DNA from: Accumulibacter sp.
Lineage (GTDB): Bacteria; Pseudomonadota; Gammaproteobacteria; Burkholderiales; Rhodocyclaceae
Direction of reading: 5' to 3'
Assembly (NCBI GenBank): GCA_024235695.1
Contig: JACKLX010000007.1
Span: forward strand, 1-64,000
DNA: 64,000 bases
Position 1 is the first letter of the stretch. Each line of letters opens with the position of its first letter. Made by a program: the position numbers and the translations under genes. Positions 56,247-64,000 of this stretch are shown here, piece after piece. The notes under the pieces were generated by a model. That model made no database searches. It saw only the letters and a list, made by a program, of their open reading frames with translations, and had not been told where the DNA came from.

Positions 56247-59063
56247 ATGACTATCGACACCGGAACTGGCCGCAGCGCGGCCCCACTGAGCCGCCACCGC
56301 AGCGTTTGGGAAGTGCGATCGGAAAGCTGGATCGGGCTGGTCGACCACCTGTCGCAACTCGCCAAGTTGCCCCCGGATGACTCCGGTCGGGAAGGCCGCT
56401 TGACGAAGGTGCAGGCCCTGACCGAAGCCTTGCGACCGATTGAAGCCTGTTGGGCGTATCCCGGCCGTCGCGCCTTCGCCGACCTGTGCGCACACATCGA
56501 TCGCGGCGATCTGGCGCTGGCGGCGATCGCGGCTCGTCGCACTCATCGCACGCTGGCCTCGCTGACCTATCGCCACGAGGGTACGACGCCAAGGAACGAT
56601 GCCGACCTACCCTCGCAGATCGAAAGCGAGCAGGAGTACCAGGCGCAACTGCGCTGCCCATACTTCGAGGTACTCGTGGTCGATGACATGCCAGCCGACG
56701 AAGAGGAATCCCTGCATCGTCACGTGCGCAGCGAGCGCCGCGCCGACGACGATTTCGTCTTCGACGTGGTGGTCGTGCCGACCTTCGAGGACGCGCTGGT
56801 TGCGACGATGGTGAACTTCAACCTGCAGGCGGTCGTCATCCGCTACGGCTTTCCCTACCGCTCGATCCATTTCGCCGAGCTGACGATGCGGCGCTTCTTT
56901 GAAGGCGCTGACGTCGACGGCGAGCTGCTGCCGGAGTCCGAACGCGGTCCGTTGCTGGGGAGGCAGATCGCGCGCTTGCGTCCCGAGCTGGATCTCTATC
57001 TGGTCACCGACGTCAATGTCGAGGACGTCGCTGCGAAGGCCGGGGAGACCTTCAACCGCATCTTCTTTGGCGAGGAAGACAAGCTGGAACTCAACCACTC
57101 GATCATGCAGGGCGTTGCCGAACGTTACCACACACCGTTCTTCGAAGCGCTGTGCAAGTACGCCAAGCAGCCGACCGGCGTCTTCCACGCCCTGCCGCTG
57201 GCGCGTGGCAAGTCGATCATGAACTCGAACTGGATCGGCGATCTTGGGCAGTTCTATGGCATGAACCTGTTCATGGCGGAAACCTCGGCCACCTCGGGCG
57301 GGCTCGATTCTCTGCTCGAGCCCACCGGCTCGCTGAAACTGGCGCAGGAGTACGCTGCGCGGGCCTTCGGCTCGCGCCGCAGCTTCCTGGTCACCAACGG
57401 CACATCAACGGCCAACAAGATCGTCGTGCAGGCGATTGTCCGGCCAGACGACATCGTCCTGGTCGACCGCAACTGCCACAAGTCCCACCACTACGGCATG
57501 GTGCTGGCGGGCGCGCAGGTCACCTACCTCGAGGCCTATCCGCTGCACGAGTACTCGATGTACGGCGCGGTGCCGATCCGCCACATCAAGGAGACGCTGC
57601 TCGAGTTGCGCCGCGCCGGGACGCTGAACCGCGTGCGCATGGTGCTGCTGACCAACTGCACGTTCGACGGCATCGTCTACAACGTCGAGCGACTGATGCT
57701 CGAGTGCCTGGCGATCAAACCCGACCTGGTGTTCCTGTGGGACGAGGCGTGGTTCGCCTTCGCCCGCTTCCACCCGGTCTACCGCCAACGCACCGGCATG
57801 GCGGCGGCCGCCAAGCTGACGGAGATGTTCCAGAGCGAGGAGTACGCCAAACGCTATGCCGAGTTTGCCAGAGGTTTTGACGAGGCGGCCTGGGCGGATG
57901 ACGACAAGGTGCTGAACACCCGTCTGCTGCCCGATCCCGCGAAAGCACGCGTTCGCGTCTACGCCACGCAGTCGACCCACAAGACGCTGACTTCGCTGCG
58001 CCAGGGCTCGATGATCCACGTCTGGGATCAGGACTTCAAGGACAAGACCGAGGAGGCTTTCCATGAGGCCTACATGACGCACACCTCGACTTCACCCAAC
58101 TACCAGATCCTCGCCTCGCTCGACGTCGGTCGGCGGCAAATGGAGCTGGAAGGCTACGAACTGGTGCAGCGCCAACTCGAGCTGGCGATGAACCTGCGCG
58201 ACCAGGTCGGCGCGCATCCCCAGCTCAAGAAGCACTTCCGTTTCCTGACCGTGACCGATCTGGTACCGGAGGAATTTCGCGAGTCGCAGGTCGAATCGCT
58301 GTACAACATGGATACCGGCTGGGCGAACCTGTTGAAAGCCTGGCGTTTCGACGAGTTTGCGCTCGACCCGAGCCGCGCCACGCTGGCCATCGGCCTGACC
58401 GGGATGGATGGTGACACGATCAAGAACAAGTACCTGATGGACAAGTACGACATCCAGATCAACAAGACCTCGCGCAACACGGTGCTGTTCATGACCAACA
58501 TCGGCACCACCCGCTCGACCATCGCCTATCTGCTCGGAGTGCTGGTCAAGATCGCCCGCGACGTGGACGACAGGGTCCGCGACATGAGCACTCCGGAACG
58601 TCGCATCCATGAAAAGCGCGTCCGCTCGCTGACCCTCGAGCTGCCGCCGCTGCCCAACTTCTCGTGCTTCCACCAGGCCTTCCGCGGCCACAGCCTGGAT
58701 GGGCAGAGCGAGACGCGCGATGGTGACGTCCGCAGCGCCTTCTTCCTCGGCTACGAAGATGGCAACTGCGAGTACCTGACCATGGACGATACGGCGCAGG
58801 CGATCAAGAATGGACGCGAATGCGTCTCCGCCCAGTTCGTCATCCCCTACCCGCCCGGCTTCCCGATTCTCGTTCCCGGGCAAGTGATCAGTGCCGAAAT
58901 ATTGCAGTTCATGCAGGCGCTCGACGTGCGCGAGATCCATGGTTTCCGGCCTGAACTGGGTTTTCGCATCTACACCGAAGCGGCCCTCGAACTGGCAGGG
59001 CAGGCAAACGCGGTGTGGAAGGCCCAGATCAATGCCAGCGCCGGGGCGGCCGAGGGCGAATGA
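56247..59063 (+). CDS. Orn/Lys/Arg decarboxylase-family PLP enzyme with extended N-terminus
   Basis: A 938-residue fold-type I PLP enzyme, longer than the ~715-755 of CadA/SpeC/AdiA. Residues ~1-130 have no counterpart I recognise. Residues ~140-235 resemble the receiver-like wing domain (YFEVLVVDDMPADEEES, VVIRYGFPYRS). The core follows with TNGTSTANKIVVQAI, the pyridine-binding Asp499 in FLWDEAWFAFARFHPVY and the PLP lysine K579 in TQSTHKTLTSLRQGSMIHV, as in lysine and arginine decarboxylases. The C-terminal domain has ISAEILQFMQALDVREIHGF. Amino-acid specificity is undetermined. GGAGAC precedes ATG 56247. It probably decarboxylates a basic amino acid to an amine for the next enzymes. Confidence 0.85.
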   Translation: MTIDTGTGRSAAPLSRHRSVWEVRSESWIGLVDHLSQLAKLPPDDSGREGRLTKVQALTEALRPIEACWAYPGRRAFADLCAHIDRGDLALAAIAARRTHRTLASLTYRHEGTTPRNDADLPSQIESEQEYQAQLRCPYFEVLVVDDMPADEEESLHRHVRSERRADDDFVFDVVVVPTFEDALVATMVNFNLQAVVIRYGFPYRSIHFAELTMRRFFEGADVDGELLPESERGPLLGRQIARLRPELDLYLVTDVNVEDVAAKAGETFNRIFFGEEDKLELNHSIMQGVAERYHTPFFEALCKYAKQPTGVFHALPLARGKSIMNSNWIGDLGQFYGMNLFMAETSATSGGLDSLLEPTGSLKLAQEYAARAFGSRRSFLVTNGTSTANKIVVQAIVRPDDIVLVDRNCHKSHHYGMVLAGAQVTYLEAYPLHEYSMYGAVPIRHIKETLLELRRAGTLNRVRMVLLTNCTFDGIVYNVERLMLECLAIKPDLVFLWDEAWFAFARFHPVYRQRTGMAAAAKLTEMFQSEEYAKRYAEFARGFDEAAWADDDKVLNTRLLPDPAKARVRVYATQSTHKTLTSLRQGSMIHVWDQDFKDKTEEAFHEAYMTHTSTSPNYQILASLDVGRRQMELEGYELVQRQLELAMNLRDQVGAHPQLKKHFRFLTVTDLVPEEFRESQVESLYNMDTGWANLLKAWRFDEFALDPSRATLAIGLTGMDGDTIKNKYLMDKYDIQINKTSRNTVLFMTNIGTTRSTIAYLLGVLVKIARDVDDRVRDMSTPERRIHEKRVRSLTLELPPLPNFSCFHQAFRGHSLDGQSETRDGDVRSAFFLGYEDGNCEYLTMDDTAQAIKNGRECVSAQFVIPYPPGFPILVPGQVISAEILQFMQALDVREIHGFRPELGFRIYTEAALELAGQANAVWKAQINASAGAAEGE

Positions 59064-59126
59064 ATTGGCCGCTGGCGAGCGCCAACCCGGCATTCCTTTT
59101 GTGGCAACAACCGTGAGGAGACAGCA

Positions 59127-60584
59127 ATGGCTTTCAAAGTAAAGACGATTTCCGACCTGCGGCTGATGTTCCACCGCAACGAGCGGCCGATCTATTTCAT
59201 CAGCGCCACCAACTTCAATCTGCTGGGAATCGATCAATGGGTCAATCGCTTCCGCTTCATCAGCTATATCGATTGCTTTGACGGTCGCCATCCGAATGTC
59301 TTCGTGCCGCAGGAAACGCCGCACGACGAGTTCACGTCGATCGAGGACATCAACAACTACATGTTGCAGCACAAGGACGTGATCGACTTCATCGAGCGCC
59401 GCGGTGGCAGCCCGGCAGCGACCTTCCTGATGTTCGACGAGAAAACCGAGGCTCTGGCCAAGGAACTGGGCATGGAAGTCTGGTTCCCGCCAGCCAAGCT
59501 GCGCCAGCGTTGCGACAACAAGATGGAAACGGTACGTATCGGCAACAAGGCCGGCGTCGCGTCGGTGCCGAACGCCCTCGAGAAGGTGAGTAGCTTCGCC
59601 AATCTGATGGAGATCGCCGAGCGCAACGGCCTCGGCAAGCACCTGGTCCTGCAGTCGGCCTTTGGCGATTCCGGCCACACGACCTTCTTCATTTCGAACG
59701 AAGACGATTTCAACAAGCACAAGGACGACATCTGCAAGGATCCCGAAATCAAGATCATGAAGCGCATCAACTGCCGTGGGGCGACGCTCGAAGCCTGCGC
59801 GACGCAGTCGGGAACGCTGGTCGGGCCGATGCTCACCGAAGTCGTCGGCGCCAGCGAACTGACGCCCTACAAGGGCGGCTGGTGTGGCAACGAGGTATTC
59901 CCCGGTTCATTCTCCGAAGCCGTGCGCGCCAAGGTCAGAGAGATGACCGAGCGCTTTGGCAATCAGTTGATCGAGGAAGGTTATCGCGGCTACTTCGACC
60001 TCGATTTCCTGATCGACCAGGACGGCGGCGAGGTCTACCTCGGCGAACTGAACCCGCGCGTCTGCGGCGCCAGCCCGATGACCAACCACGCCGCCTTTGC
60101 CTACGCCGATGCGCCGCTGTTCCTGTTCCACCTGCTGGAATTCTCCGGCGTGCCGTTCGACCTCAACGTCAGTGAAATCAACGAGCGCTGGGCGCAGCCG
60201 CACTTCATCGATTCCTGGTCGCAGGTGGTGATGAAGTACACCGAACAGCACGTCGATCAGGTCACACACGCGCCAGGCACCGGCATTTACCGGATGAGCG
60301 AAGACGGCAGCGTCAGCTTCCAGCGCTTCGACTATAACCGCCAGGCGATCGACAGCGAGCGCGAGGCCTTCTTCCTGCGCATCACCGGCCCCGGTGACTA
60401 CCGCTACGAGGGCGCCGACCTGGGCATCCTGATCACGCGCGGCCGTTCGATGGACGATAACTTCAAACTCAACCTGCGCGCCCGTGACTGGATTCGCGGC
60501 ATCAAGCAGTACTATGCCGGCCGGCCGATCGTTACCACCGAGCACGAGGCGGCACCAGAGCCCGGCGCGTTCAAGATCCTTTGA
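59127..60584 (+). CDS. Free-standing ATP-grasp ligase
   Basis: A 485-residue protein with the ATP-grasp fold: nucleotide-binding part ~120-230 (RQRCDNKMETVRIGNKAGVAS, HLVLQSAFGDSGHTTFFI) and metal/catalytic loop RGYFDLDFLIDQDGGEVYLG, with E307 and N309 in ELNPRVCGASPMTNH. Databases would probably label it biotin carboxylase-like, but no carboxyl-carrier or carboxyltransferase gene is adjacent. ATP-grasp enzymes of this shape join a carboxylate to an amine, and the upstream gene makes an amine; an amide-ligase role is inferred. ATG 59127 follows GAGGAGACAGC. Stop overlaps the next start. Confidence 0.75.
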   Translation: MAFKVKTISDLRLMFHRNERPIYFISATNFNLLGIDQWVNRFRFISYIDCFDGRHPNVFVPQETPHDEFTSIEDINNYMLQHKDVIDFIERRGGSPAATFLMFDEKTEALAKELGMEVWFPPAKLRQRCDNKMETVRIGNKAGVASVPNALEKVSSFANLMEIAERNGLGKHLVLQSAFGDSGHTTFFISNEDDFNKHKDDICKDPEIKIMKRINCRGATLEACATQSGTLVGPMLTEVVGASELTPYKGGWCGNEVFPGSFSEAVRAKVREMTERFGNQLIEEGYRGYFDLDFLIDQDGGEVYLGELNPRVCGASPMTNHAAFAYADAPLFLFHLLEFSGVPFDLNVSEINERWAQPHFIDSWSQVVMKYTEQHVDQVTHAPGTGIYRMSEDGSVSFQRFDYNRQAIDSEREAFFLRITGPGDYRYEGADLGILITRGRSMDDNFKLNLRARDWIRGIKQYYAGRPIVTTEHEAAPEPGAFKIL

Positions 60585-61600
60585 CCGCCGTGCCACGCGC
60601 GGACCAGCCGATCCACCAGCACTTCACGGCGCTGGTGGAGGATGCGCCCGGCCCATTGTGGCAGGCGCTTTTTGAACGCTGCTGGCCCGGCTACCGCGAC
60701 TGGTACCTGCGCAGTGGCGTCTTCGGTCGGCCCAGCTACCTCGAGTGTCGGCGTGCCCTGCGCGAGCACATGCCCGAGCTGGTGCCCACCTGGACGCGGC
60801 TGGTCGAGTTGGCAGGTGGTGGCGACGTCGAGGCGCGTGCCCTCTCCATGTGGTGCCCGCCGGCTTACATTGCCGGTTGCGCGCAGGCCGTATGGATTGA
60901 TCCCGCTGGCGCGCAAGGCCCGGCCCTGTTGCGCAACTACGACTACGCCCCGGCCTTGCTGGAAGGCAACTGGCTGGCCACGCGCTGGTGCGGCCAGCGG
61001 GTGCTGGCCATGGCTGATTGCCTGTGGGGTGTACTGGATGGCATGAACGAGGCGGGCCTGGCCGCGTCATTGAGCTTCGGGGGCAGAACGCAGGCCGGCG
61101 AAGGGTTCGGCATCCCGCTGGTGATGCGCTACCTGCTCGAGGTGTCAAGCACCGTCGAGGAGGCTTGCGCGGTGCTCAAGCGCGTCCCCGTGCACATGTC
61201 CTACAGCATCACCCTGCTCGATACTGACGGACATTGGGCGACCGTGTTCGTCGGACCAGACGCGGCGACCTATGTAAGTCGCCGGCGGGCAATCACCAAC
61301 TTTCAGCACAAGGTGGATTGGCCAGAGCACGCCAGGGCGACTTCTGCCGTGGAGCGCCTGAATACCCTCGAGCATCTGGTCGACAAGACGCATTCCTTGC
61401 CGCAGGTCGCGGCGGCGCTGCTGCAGCCGCCGCTGTTCCAAACCAGTTATCGACGCGGCTACGGTACGCTTTACAGTGCTCTTTACCAGCCGACAGAGCG
61501 CCTTGTCGAACTCTTCTGGCAAGACCAGCGCTGGCAGCAGTCCTTGCTCGCGCCGCAGGCCGGCGAGCGCCACATCGTCTTCCCGACCGGCCCGAGCTGA
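60581..61600 (+). CDS. C45-like Ntn hydrolase / acyltransferase
   Basis: A 339-residue protein resembling the acyl-CoA:6-aminopenicillanate acyltransferase (C45) family. The expected autoprocessing and nucleophile cysteine is C100 in YIAGCAQAVW, followed by ALLRNYDYAP (R118, N119, D121), the family's RN-x-D motif. GVLDGMNEAGLAASLSFGG and TNFQHKVDWPEHARATSAVERL are further family-like blocks. Start TTG 60581 overlaps the ATP-grasp stop; GTG 60590 is an alternative. C45 enzymes form or cut amide bonds, so a coupled pair with the ligase is suggested. Cleavage at C100 would leave a 99-residue alpha chain. Confidence 0.7.
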   Translation: MTAVPRADQPIHQHFTALVEDAPGPLWQALFERCWPGYRDWYLRSGVFGRPSYLECRRALREHMPELVPTWTRLVELAGGGDVEARALSMWCPPAYIAGCAQAVWIDPAGAQGPALLRNYDYAPALLEGNWLATRWCGQRVLAMADCLWGVLDGMNEAGLAASLSFGGRTQAGEGFGIPLVMRYLLEVSSTVEEACAVLKRVPVHMSYSITLLDTDGHWATVFVGPDAATYVSRRRAITNFQHKVDWPEHARATSAVERLNTLEHLVDKTHSLPQVAAALLQPPLFQTSYRRGYGTLYSALYQPTERLVELFWQDQRWQQSLLAPQAGERHIVFPTGPS

Positions 61601-61645
61601 AGCCGACCTATCACCAATTGTCCGTTTGCAAAGGAGACCGAAACG

Positions 61646-62551
61646 ATGTTCACAATTTCGCGGCGCCTCGTCATTGCTGTAACACTCGCCACTGCCCTGA
61701 TCTCGGCGCCGGTTCTGGCGCAGGATCTGACCGGTACGCTGAAGAAGATCAAGGAAACCGGGGTGATCACTCTGGGACATCGGGAATCGTCGATGCCGTT
61801 CTCGTACTATGACGACAAGCGGCAGGTCGTCGGCTACTCGCAGGACATGATGCTCAAGGCGGTAGATGCGATCAAGGCCGAACTTAAACTTCCCAAGCTC
61901 GAAATCAAGCTCGTTCCGGTCACCTCCGAGAATCGCATCACGCTCGTTCAGGATGGCACGGTCGACCTGGAATGCGGTTCGACGACCAACACCACCGAAC
62001 GTCAGAAACAGGTCAGCTTCTCCAACAGCATATTCGTTGTCGCGACGCGTCTGATGACCAAGAGCAGTTCCGGGATCAAGGACTTCCCTGACCTTGCTGG
62101 CAAGAATGTCGTGACCACCGCCGGCACCACCTCCGAACGCCTGCTGCGCAAGATGAACGAAGATAACCACATGAAAATGAAGATCATCAGCGCGAAGGAT
62201 CACGGGGACGCGTTCCAGACCCTGGAAAGTGGCCGCGCGGCCGCCTTCGTGATGGACGAAGTGCTGCTGTACGGCGAAATGGCGAGCGCCAAGAACCCGC
62301 GCGAGTGGGCCGTCGTCGGCACGCCACAGTCGTACGAAGCCTATGCCTGCATGATGCGCAAGGATGACCCGGCGTTCAAGAAGGTCGTCGATGACGCGCT
62401 CGCCAAGGTGATGACCTCGGGCGAAGCCGAGAAGCTCTACGCCAAGTGGTTCCTGCAGCCGATCCCGTCGAAGGGCCTGACCCTCAACTTCGCGCTTTCG
62501 TACGCCCTCAAGAAGCTGTACAAGTCGCCCAACGACAAGGCTTACGAGTAG
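61646..62551 (+). CDS. Periplasmic amino-acid binding protein (GltI-like)
   Basis: A 301-residue type II periplasmic binding protein. The signal peptide is RLVIAVTLATALISAPVLAQ; ITLGHRESSMPFSYYDDKRQVVGYSQDM starts lobe I; VDLECGSTTNTTERQKQVSFS and VVTTAGTTSERLL are typical of glutamate/aspartate binders (GltI). ATG 61646 follows AAAGGAG. No ABC permease or ATPase gene follows, so it works with subunits encoded elsewhere or as a scavenging partner of the cluster. It lies 45 bases after the C45-like gene. Confidence 0.88.
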   Translation: MFTISRRLVIAVTLATALISAPVLAQDLTGTLKKIKETGVITLGHRESSMPFSYYDDKRQVVGYSQDMMLKAVDAIKAELKLPKLEIKLVPVTSENRITLVQDGTVDLECGSTTNTTERQKQVSFSNSIFVVATRLMTKSSSGIKDFPDLAGKNVVTTAGTTSERLLRKMNEDNHMKMKIISAKDHGDAFQTLESGRAAAFVMDEVLLYGEMASAKNPREWAVVGTPQSYEAYACMMRKDDPAFKKVVDDALAKVMTSGEAEKLYAKWFLQPIPSKGLTLNFALSYALKKLYKSPNDKAYE

Positions 62552-62878
62552 GCTTAGCGGCGAGAGCGGGGCCCCCGGCATCCGGCCGGCGTTTTCCGGG
62601 CGGGCCACGGCGACGTCGGGCTTGGGGGCGCAGCAGCCTGGCCGCCCCGCCTCCGCCGGCACCGACTGGCGCGCTGATCGCGGTGATGAGCGCGCGACTC
62701 ACCCCTGATCCGGAACCGGCGCGATGGCCGCGCGCCCTCCGGAATTGCCCGCATGGGCAACGCCTGCTAGCCTTGAAGTGGAAAGGAACGCCGGTCGCCT
62801 TGGTCCTCGTTCGGCTGGCGCCGGGAGCGTCGAACGAGATCCTCGCGGTGTTTCGATCGATGCTCCCGGACGACAGCT
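62552..62878. other. Convergent intergenic region
   Basis: 327 bases between the binding-protein stop and the aminotransferase stop. GC-rich inverted pieces such as GGCCC..GGGCC (62570-62610) may act as a bidirectional terminator but lack U-tracts. No gene is supported. Confidence 0.4.
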
Positions 62879-64000
62879 TCAGGCGCCTACCGCCTGCAGC
62901 GACGCCTCGATGATGTCCAGACCTTCGTCCAGTACGGCCTCCGGGATGGTCAGCGGCACCATCACCCGCAGGACATTGCCGTGCGGCCCACACAACAGCA
63001 GCAGCAAACCGCGTTTTGCCGCTTCGTTCTTCAGGGAAGTGGCGATGTCGGCCGCCGGTTGCTTCGCGTCGCCATCACGGCAGAACTCCACGGCCGTCAT
63101 CGCGCCCAGCCCGCGCACCTCGGCGATCGTCGAGAACTGGGCCTGCATGGCCTCGAAGCGCGCGCGCATGCGTTCGCCAAGCACCATCGAGCGCTCGCAG
63201 AGCTTTTCTGCCTCGACGACGTCGAGGACCGCCAGGGCGCCGGCAACCGCCACCGGATTTCCCGCATAGGTCGATCCCAGGCCGCCAACGTCCGCGGCAT
63301 CCATGATCTGCGCCTTGCCGACCACCGCGGCAATCGGCAAGCCGCCGCCAAGGCCCTTGGCCATGGTGATGATGTCGGGCTCGACATCGTAGTGCTCGCT
63401 GGCAAACAGTCTGCCGCAGCGGGCAACGCCGGTCTGCACTTCATCGGCGACCAGAAGGATGCCGTGCGTGTCGCACAGCGCGCGCAGGCGGCGCAGAAAA
63501 CCGAGCGGCGCCGGCACGTAGCCACCTTCGCCCTGGACCGGCTCGATGAAGATCGCCGCAACGCGCGAGGCTTCGATACTGGTCGCGAACAGTCGCTCGA
63601 TGGCGGCGATGGAATCTTCTTCCGACACCCCCTGCAGGGCATTCGGGAAGGGAACATGGAAGATCTCGCCGGGGAATGGCCCGAACTTGATCTTGTAGGG
63701 AGCGATCTTGCCGGTCAGCGCCATGCCGAACATCGTGCGACCATGGAAACCGCCGCCGAAAGCGATCAGCCCCGAGCGCCCGGTCGCCGCACGGGCGATC
63801 TTGACGGCGTTCTCGACAGCCTCGGCGCCGGTATTGACGAGGAAAGATTTCTTCGGAGTGCTGCCCGGGGCGGCCGCATTGAGCCGCTCGCACAGCTCGA
63901 CGTACGATTCGTAGGCCACCACCTGGAAACAGGTATGGGTAAAGGTCGACAGTTGCTGGCGCGCCGCATCGACGACCCGGGGATGGCAGTGACCGGTATT
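62879..64000 (-). CDS. gabT: 4-aminobutyrate-type aminotransferase (5' part beyond window)
   Basis: The 373 visible residues open at the window edge with NTGHCHPRVVDAARQQLSTFTHTCFQVVAYE, so only the first ~50 residues are missing. Class III aminotransferase marks are NTGAEAVENAVKIAR, GGFHGRTMFGMALTGK, EPVQGEGGY, LLVADEVQTGVARCGRLFA and the PLP lysine in ITMAKGLGGGLP. GabT converts GABA to succinic semialdehyde; relatives use 5-aminovalerate. It converges on the amine/ligase cluster, whose products could feed it. Confidence 0.9.
   Translation of the reverse strand, partial: NTGHCHPRVVDAARQQLSTFTHTCFQVVAYESYVELCERLNAAAPGSTPKKSFLVNTGAEAVENAVKIARAATGRSGLIAFGGGFHGRTMFGMALTGKIAPYKIKFGPFPGEIFHVPFPNALQGVSEEDSIAAIERLFATSIEASRVAAIFIEPVQGEGGYVPAPLGFLRRLRALCDTHGILLVADEVQTGVARCGRLFASEHYDVEPDIITMAKGLGGGLPIAAVVGKAQIMDAADVGGLGSTYAGNPVAVAGALAVLDVVEAEKLCERSMVLGERMRARFEAMQAQFSTIAEVRGLGAMTAVEFCRDGDAKQPAADIATSLKNEAAKRGLLLLLCGPHGNVLRVMVPLTIPEAVLDEGLDIIEASLQAVGA

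Noticed and set aside
58092-59720. 542-codon minus-strand frame across the decarboxylase and ligase
   Set aside because: Antisense shadow spanning two real genes and their gap, no start signal or domain.
59127-60584. Annotation as biotin carboxylase subunit of acetyl-CoA carboxylase
   Set aside because: No carrier or carboxyltransferase gene nearby and the N-terminal part does not fit; only the general ATP-grasp loop is shared.
62446-62913. Plus-strand frame running from the binding protein into the aminotransferase gene
   Set aside because: Starts inside one gene and ends inside the convergent one; no protein signature in the unique part.
1-64000. CRISPR arrays, rRNA genes, intact insertion sequences
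   Set aside because: No regularly spaced repeats, rRNA signatures or transposase genes with terminal repeats were seen.

Overview
The window is high-GC, densely coded bacterial chromosome. The block lepA-lepB-DUF4845-rnc-era-recO-pdxJ-acpS, the pair earP/efp with an arginine at EF-P position 32, and the rpoE-rseA-rseC-mucD-type operon beside nadB and fabF together point to a betaproteobacterium. The style of the proteins and the presence of PPK2 suggest Rhodocyclales, possibly a 'Candidatus Accumulibacter' relative. That last step is inference.

Region 1 (1-8165) is accessory DNA ending at the 3' end of a tRNA-Cys gene. It holds the end of one tyrosine recombinase and a broken arylsulfatase at the left edge. 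Then comes a leftward RecT / PD-(D/E)XK exonuclease / SSB recombination module in which almost every gene carries single-base frameshifts. Rightward follow an AcaB-like (DUF1845) gene and a small helix-turn-helix protein, and an intact leftward tyrosine integrase lies beside the tRNA. It looks like a decaying integrative element. GC-rich hairpins recur between its genes, and a two-part box occurs twice.

Region 2 (8166-36588) is core genome: tRNA-Cys and tRNA-Gly, pgsA-uvrC, earP-efp, nagZ-acpS-pdxJ-recO-era-rnc-DUF4845-lepB-lepA, the envelope-stress operon rpoE-rseA-rseC-mucD-glutaredoxin, nadB, ygfX, the fatty-acid cluster yceD-rpmF-plsX-fabH-fabD-fabG-acpP-fabF, a YceF-type pyrophosphatase, a RsmI-like methyltransferase, and sppA-Rieske-HAD phosphatase-rluC. 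Several promoters and terminators can be read here, including a promoter that would give yceD an almost leaderless mRNA.

Region 3 (36589-53604) starts with rne. It continues with a YbhGFS-like ABC export operon, a complete RND tripartite efflux operon, PPK2, an unrecognised conserved-looking protein and a SulP transporter.

Region 4 (53605-64000) is the least ordinary part: lipoprotein, DASS carboxylate transporter, a 938-residue Orn/Lys/Arg-decarboxylase-family enzyme, a free-standing ATP-grasp ligase, a C45-like Ntn hydrolase/acyltransferase and an acidic-amino-acid-type binding protein. All point the same way with coupled or short junctions, and a convergent GabT-type aminotransferase follows. 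The set reads as an amino-acid decarboxylation plus amide-forming and amide-breaking system that I cannot match to a named pathway. It is my main candidate for something undescribed.
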